A DNA stretch of 64,000 nucleotides, from positions 124,001 to 188,000 of the forward strand of contig NZ_CP099975.1 in NCBI RefSeq assembly GCF_024137965.1. Direction: 5' to 3'. Positions within the stretch are counted from its first letter, which is position 1. Each line of letters opens with the position of its first letter. The position numbers were made by a program, and so were the translations under genes. Below are positions 56,287-64,000 of the stretch, one piece after another. This stretch comes from Halomonas sp. Y3. Lineage in GTDB: Bacteria; Pseudomonadota; Gammaproteobacteria; Pseudomonadales; Halomonadaceae. The notes below the pieces were generated by a model. That model did not search any database. It was not told the origin of the DNA and saw only the letters and a list, made by a program, of their open reading frames with translations.

Positions 56287-57435
56287 TTGAACAGACCCGC
56301 GATACTGGCCCTGGAAGACGGAAGCGTATTTCACGGCACGGCGATCGGCGCCGATGGACAGACCAGCGGTGAGGTGGTGTTCAATACGGCCATGACCGGC
56401 TATCAGGAGATCCTGACCGATCCCTCCTACACCCGCCAGATCGTCACCCTGACCTACCCCCATATCGGCAACACCGGCGTCAACGCCGAGGACGTGGAGT
56501 CCGGGGGCATCGCCGCCGCGGGCCTGGTGATCCGCGACCTGCCGCTGCTGGCCAGCAACTTCCGCTGCGAGCAGACGCTCTCCGACTACCTCAAGAGCCA
56601 GAACGTGCTGGGCATCGCCGATATCGATACCCGCCGCCTGACCCGCATCCTGCGCGACAAGGGCTCCCAGAACGGCGCCATCCTGGCCGGCGCCGAGGCC
56701 GAGGGCGAGGACGCCGTGGAGCGTGCCCTGGCCGCCGCCCGCGCCTTCCCGGGCCTCAAGGGCATGGACCTGGCCAAGGTGGTCTCCTGCCAGGCGCCCT
56801 ACAAGTGGAGCGAAGGCGAGTGGAGCCTGGGCGAAGGCTACGCCGATACCACCCAGGGCGAGCGTCCCTACCATGTGGTGGCCTACGACTTCGGCGTCAA
56901 GCGCAACATCCTGCGCATGCTCGCCTCCCGCGGCTGCCGCCTCACCGTGGTGCCGGCCCAGACCCCGGCCGCCGAGGTGCTGGCCATGAACCCGGACGGC
57001 GTCTTCCTGGCCAACGGCCCCGGCGACCCCGAGCCCTGCGACTACGCCATCAAGGCGATCCAGGAGATCCTCGAGACCGAGCTTCCGATCTTCGGCATCT
57101 GCCTGGGCCACCAGCTGCTGGCCCTGGCCAGCGGGGCGAAGACCGTGAAGATGAGCCACGGCCACCACGGCGCCAACCACCCGGTGCAGGATCTCGACAG
57201 CGGCAAGGTGATGATCACCAGCCAGAACCACGGTTTCGCCGCCGACGAGGCGAGCCTGCCGGCCAACGTGCGCGCCACCCATCGCTCGCTGTTCGACGGC
57301 ACCCTGCAGGGGATCGAGCGTACCGACCGCCCGGCCTTCAGCTTCCAAGGGCATCCGGAAGCCATGCCCGGCCCCCAGGACGTGGCGCCGCTGTTCGGCC
57401 GGTTCATCGAGATGATGAAGGCCCGCCAGGCCTGA
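56287..57435 (+). CDS. carA: Carbamoyl-phosphate synthase small (glutaminase) subunit
   Basis: Hydrolyses glutamine and passes ammonia to CarB for carbamoyl phosphate, used in arginine and pyrimidine synthesis. The 382 residues have [14 protein letters not shown] at the start, [29 protein letters not shown], the class I amidotransferase [12 protein letters not shown] (nucleophile Cys) and [10 protein letters not shown] (His/Glu). Start is TTG 56287; GGGAGGA sits 8 bases upstream and no ATG is available in the right place. Leader attenuator at 56161. Confidence 0.97.
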   Translation: MNRPAILALEDGSVFHGTAIGADGQTSGEVVFNTAMTGYQEILTDPSYTRQIVTLTYPHIGNTGVNAEDVESGGIAAAGLVIRDLPLLASNFRCEQTLSDYLKSQNVLGIADIDTRRLTRILRDKGSQNGAILAGAEAEGEDAVERALAAARAFPGLKGMDLAKVVSCQAPYKWSEGEWSLGEGYADTTQGERPYHVVAYDFGVKRNILRMLASRGCRLTVVPAQTPAAEVLAMNPDGVFLANGPGDPEPCDYAIKAIQEILETELPIFGICLGHQLLALASGAKTVKMSHGHHGANHPVQDLDSGKVMITSQNHGFAADEASLPANVRATHRSLFDGTLQGIERTDRPAFSFQGHPEAMPGPQDVAPLFGRFIEMMKARQA

Positions 57436-57494
57436 GCCCGGCGCAGTAGCCCGAGACACGTCGCCCCTCGTCACCACATTCTGCGGGAAGCACC

Positions 57495-60736
<3,242 letters not shown>

Positions 60737-60740
<4 letters not shown>

Positions 60741-61213
60741 ACAAGGTCCCGATGACCGTTGCCGGAGAGGCGCGCCTGCGCAAGGAGCTCGAGCAGCTCA
60801 AGGGCGAGGCGCGTCCGAAGGTGATCGCCGCCATCGCCGAGGCTCGTGAGCACGGGGATCTCAAGGAGAACGCCGAATACCATGCTGCCCGGGAGCAGCA
60901 GGGCTTCATCGAGGGGCGCATCCAGGAGATCGAGGGCAAGCTCGGCAGCGCCCAGGTGATCGACGTCACCAAGCTGCCGCGTACCGGCAAGGTGATCTTC
61001 GGCGTCACCGTGGAGCTGCTCAACCTCGATACCGACGATGAGGTGACCTACCGCATCGTCGGCGAGGACGAGGCCGACATCAAGCAGGGGCTGATCTCGG
61101 TGACCTCGCCCATCGCCCGCGCCCTGATCGGCAAGGAGGAGGGCGACGTGGTGGTGGTCAAGACCCCCGGCGGCAACGTCGAGTACGAGATCGCCGGCGT
61201 CGAGCACTTGTAG
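60737..61213 (+). CDS. greA: Transcription elongation factor GreA
   Basis: Stimulates RNA polymerase to cleave backtracked transcripts. The 158-residue protein has the N-terminal coiled coil [54 protein letters not shown], with the acidic tip residues, and the C-terminal FKBP-like domain [59 protein letters not shown] overlaps the carB stop, so it is made from the carAB message. Confidence 0.97.
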
Positions 61214-61223
61214 GCGCCGAGCC

Positions 61224-61326
61224 TGTAGGAGCCCGATTCATCGGCGGTGCGACGCTTCGCCGAATGGCGCCGGCAGGCGCCCCCGCTGCTGCGCAGCGGA
61301 TCGCTCAGCGGAGCTGAGCTCCTACA
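61224..61326. repeat. REP-like element, copy 2
   Basis: A 103-bp element bounded by inverted TGTAGGAGC (61224-61232) and GCTCCTACA (61318-61326), with GC-rich inner hairpins such as GCTGCTGCGCAGC. Shares GAATGGCGCC and GCAGGCGCC with 7173-7290. Lies between greA and its terminator. Confidence 0.7.
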
Positions 61327-61337
61327 AAGTGCCAATT

Positions 61338-61377
61338 AAAAGGCCCGCGGCAGTGTGAACTGTGCCGCGGGCCTTTT
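61338..61377. terminator. Bidirectional terminator between greA and yhbY
   Basis: A 15-bp stem AAAAGGCCCGCGGCA / TGCCGCGGGCCTTTT with A and T runs on both sides, which fits termination of both convergent genes. Confidence 0.88.
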
Positions 61378-61405
61378 GCTTTCTAGGCTGGGTAGGGCTC
61401 GGCGC

Positions 61406-61732
61406 TCAGTGCCGGCCGTGGTGCCCCTCGAAGCGCTGCACGTTGGAGAGCTTCGGGTTGGCCTGGGGATTGCGGCGATAGAGCAGCGCCATCTTGCCGA
61501 TCTTCTGCACCAGCTCGGCGCCGCTGGCGGTGACCAGCTCGTCGAGGATGGCGGCGCGGTCGTCGCGTTCCGGCAGGGCCAGCTTGACCTTGATCAGCTC
61601 GTGGTCGGAGAGGGCTCGCCCCAGCTCCGCGAGGACCCCTTCGGAGATGCCGTTCTCGGAGACCGTCACCACCGGGTTCAGGTGGTGGCCGATGCTGCGA
61701 AATGCTTTCTTTTGTGCCTGTGACAAGCTCAT
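61406..61732 (-). CDS. yhbY: CRM-domain RNA-binding protein YhbY
   Basis: A 108-residue single CRM-domain protein that associates with pre-50S ribosomes. [58 protein letters not shown] and [21 protein letters not shown] are family hallmarks. I start at ATG 61732 because it begins the family N-terminus; an upstream ATG would add 28 unrelated residues. Divergent from rlmE, as in many gammaproteobacteria. Confidence 0.94.
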   Translation of the reverse strand: MSLSQAQKKAFRSIGHHLNPVVTVSENGISEGVLAELGRALSDHELIKVKLALPERDDRAAILDELVTASGAELVQKIGKMALLYRRNPQANPKLSNVQRFEGHHGRH

Positions 61733-61935
61733 GGTATCTTGCGTCTTCCCGGTTGCGCGCAGCCATCCATGGTACGCGGAAAATGCCATGGGCGAAACGT
61801 CGCGCAGTGAAAGCACGGGGCATTCGGCCAGCGTCGAAGTGGCCGGTCAGCACTCTTCAGTTCTGCGTGCCACTCCCGCACTCCGCTCGACCGCCTGTCT
61901 GTCCCTTCACCCGTCCCCTTACCACAGGTGATGCC

Positions 61936-62628
61936 GTGGCGCGTTCCCGCACTTCATCTCCCGCTTCCGGCAAGGCGCCGGCCAGCAAGAGTGCCGCCAG
62001 CAAGGCCAGCCCATCCAGCAAGACCAGCAAGGGCTGGCTGAAGGAGCACTTCGACGACCAGTACGTGCAGCGCTCCTGGCAGGACGGCTATCGCTCCCGG
62101 GCCAGCTACAAGCTGCTCGAGCTGGACGACAAGGATCGCCTCTTCAAGCCCGGCATGACGGTGATCGACCTGGGAGCGGCCCCCGGGGGCTGGAGCCAGG
62201 TGGCCGCCGAGAAGGTGGGGCCGGAGGGGGTGGTGATCGCCTCGGATATCCTCGAGATGGACGCCCTGGCCGGCGTCGACTTCATCCAGGGCGATTTCAC
62301 CGAGGAGAGCGTGCTCGAGGCGATCCTGGCGGCGCTGGGCGAGCGGCCGGTGGACCTGGTGATGTCCGACATGGCGCCCAACATGAGCGGCATGGCCGCC
62401 ATCGACCAGCCCCAGGCGATGTACCTGGTGGAGCTGGCGCTGGACCTGGCCGGCCAGACCCTGCGCCCCGGCGGTACCTTCCTGGCCAAGGTGTTCCAGG
62501 GCGAGGGGTTCGATGAATACCTGAAGACCCTGCGCGAGCGCTTCACCCGGGTGGTGACGCGCAAGCCGGAAGCCTCCCGGGCGCGCTCCCGGGAGGTCTA
62601 CCTGCTGGCCCAGGGGTTTCGCGGCTGA
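61936..62628 (+). CDS. rlmE: 23S rRNA (uridine(2552)-2'-O)-methyltransferase
   Basis: RlmE (FtsJ/RrmJ) methylates U2552 in the A loop of 23S rRNA. The 230-residue protein has an Ser/Ala/Lys-rich N-terminus (about 35 residues), then [33 protein letters not shown], the SAM loop [47 protein letters not shown] and [17 protein letters not shown] catalytic residues are present. GTG 61936 with AGGTGA upstream is the only suitable start. Heat-inducible with ftsH in E. coli. Confidence 0.95.
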   Translation: MARSRTSSPASGKAPASKSAASKASPSSKTSKGWLKEHFDDQYVQRSWQDGYRSRASYKLLELDDKDRLFKPGMTVIDLGAAPGGWSQVAAEKVGPEGVVIASDILEMDALAGVDFIQGDFTEESVLEAILAALGERPVDLVMSDMAPNMSGMAAIDQPQAMYLVELALDLAGQTLRPGGTFLAKVFQGEGFDEYLKTLRERFTRVVTRKPEASRARSREVYLLAQGFRG

Positions 62629-62659
62629 GCGAGCGCTCGGCTCGGATAACGTGGCGGCA

Positions 62660-62697
62660 GGCGCAATCAATAGCCCCAGACTAATGGGCTGATTGCC
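62660..62697 (+). terminator. Imperfect hairpin between rlmE and ftsH
   Basis: GGC-CAATC-AGCCC pairs with GGGCT-GATTG-CC, with small bulges. No T tract; probably partial termination or mRNA stabilisation. The rest of the 230-bp gap contains TATAC motifs near 62792-62802 that could be an ftsH promoter. Confidence 0.4.
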
Positions 62698-62858
62698 GGA
62701 CAGCAGGCGCCAAAGTGTGTCACAGTGCCCCCTGCGGTGGACCGTCCGGGATGGGCGGTGGCTGAACGCGGCGGGCTTCTGTAGTGTCCTATACAGAGCG
62801 TATACAAGGCGCCAGGCCATGGCGGCCGACAGATTTCTGACATTGAGGGTAGTCCCTT

Positions 62859-64000
<1,142 letters not shown>

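Overview
This is a high-GC (well over 60% G+C), gene-dense chromosomal stretch of a gammaproteobacterium, most likely Halomonas or a close relative in the Halomonadaceae. Three things point there. First, a complete teaABCD-type ectoine TRAP transporter operon whose binding protein closely resembles Halomonas elongata TeaA. Second, housekeeping neighbourhoods typical of the Pseudomonas/Halomonas side of the class: argH-lptM-lysA-dapF-DUF484-xerC-yigB, hemCDXY, smpB-ratA-rnfH-bamE-fur-recN-grpE-dnaK-dnaJ-dapB-carAB-greA-yhbY-rlmE-ftsH. Third, a tmRNA with a gammaproteobacterial tag. No prophage, IS element, CRISPR array or obvious island is visible, so this is mainly core genome.

Layout. 1-7.1 kb: the end of comM, a lipoprotein/hydrolase pair, malate synthase G, a thioesterase convergent with a DUF423 protein, thiS-thiG and trmB. 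7.1-7.5 kb is a large intergenic region holding a terminator, repeats and, on the minus strand, a candidate Fur-controlled small RNA with its own promoter, Fur box, two hairpins, a CU-rich single-stranded segment and an intrinsic terminator. 7.5-11.4 kb: an AEC permease, a small membrane protein with a SCO-type copper protein, a secreted type-2 PHA depolymerase and an FKBP isomerase. 11.5-15.1 kb: teaDCBA. 15.2-26.5 kb: the ABC-F protein YheS, a nested inverted-repeat element, dtd, stress proteins, thiD, a TRAP QM pair without a binding protein, dsbA, cytochrome c4 and engB.

26.5-32.7 kb is one tightly coupled minus-strand operon for arginine and lysine/diaminopimelate synthesis plus xerC. 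33-37.6 kb is hemCDXY. 37.9-44.2 kb carries a large mechanosensitive channel, an aspartate kinase and the two-gene carboxynorspermidine pathway (nspC and its dehydrogenase). 44.5-49.2 kb holds ssrA, smpB, the RatA/RnfH pair, bamE, fur and recN. 49.3-53.4 kb is the heat-shock chaperone block with two recognisable sigma-32 promoters. 53.6-64 kb has two tandem DUF2218 genes, an EamA exporter, dapB, carAB behind an attenuator-like leader, greA, yhbY, rlmE and the start of ftsH.

The most notable candidates for something undescribed are the Fur-box small RNA at 7292-7445 and the carAB leader at 56046-56286. The latter combines an A4T4 initially transcribed region, a 38-codon leader ORF and an intrinsic terminator, an architecture resembling the enteric pyrBI leader. 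Both are sequence-based inferences.
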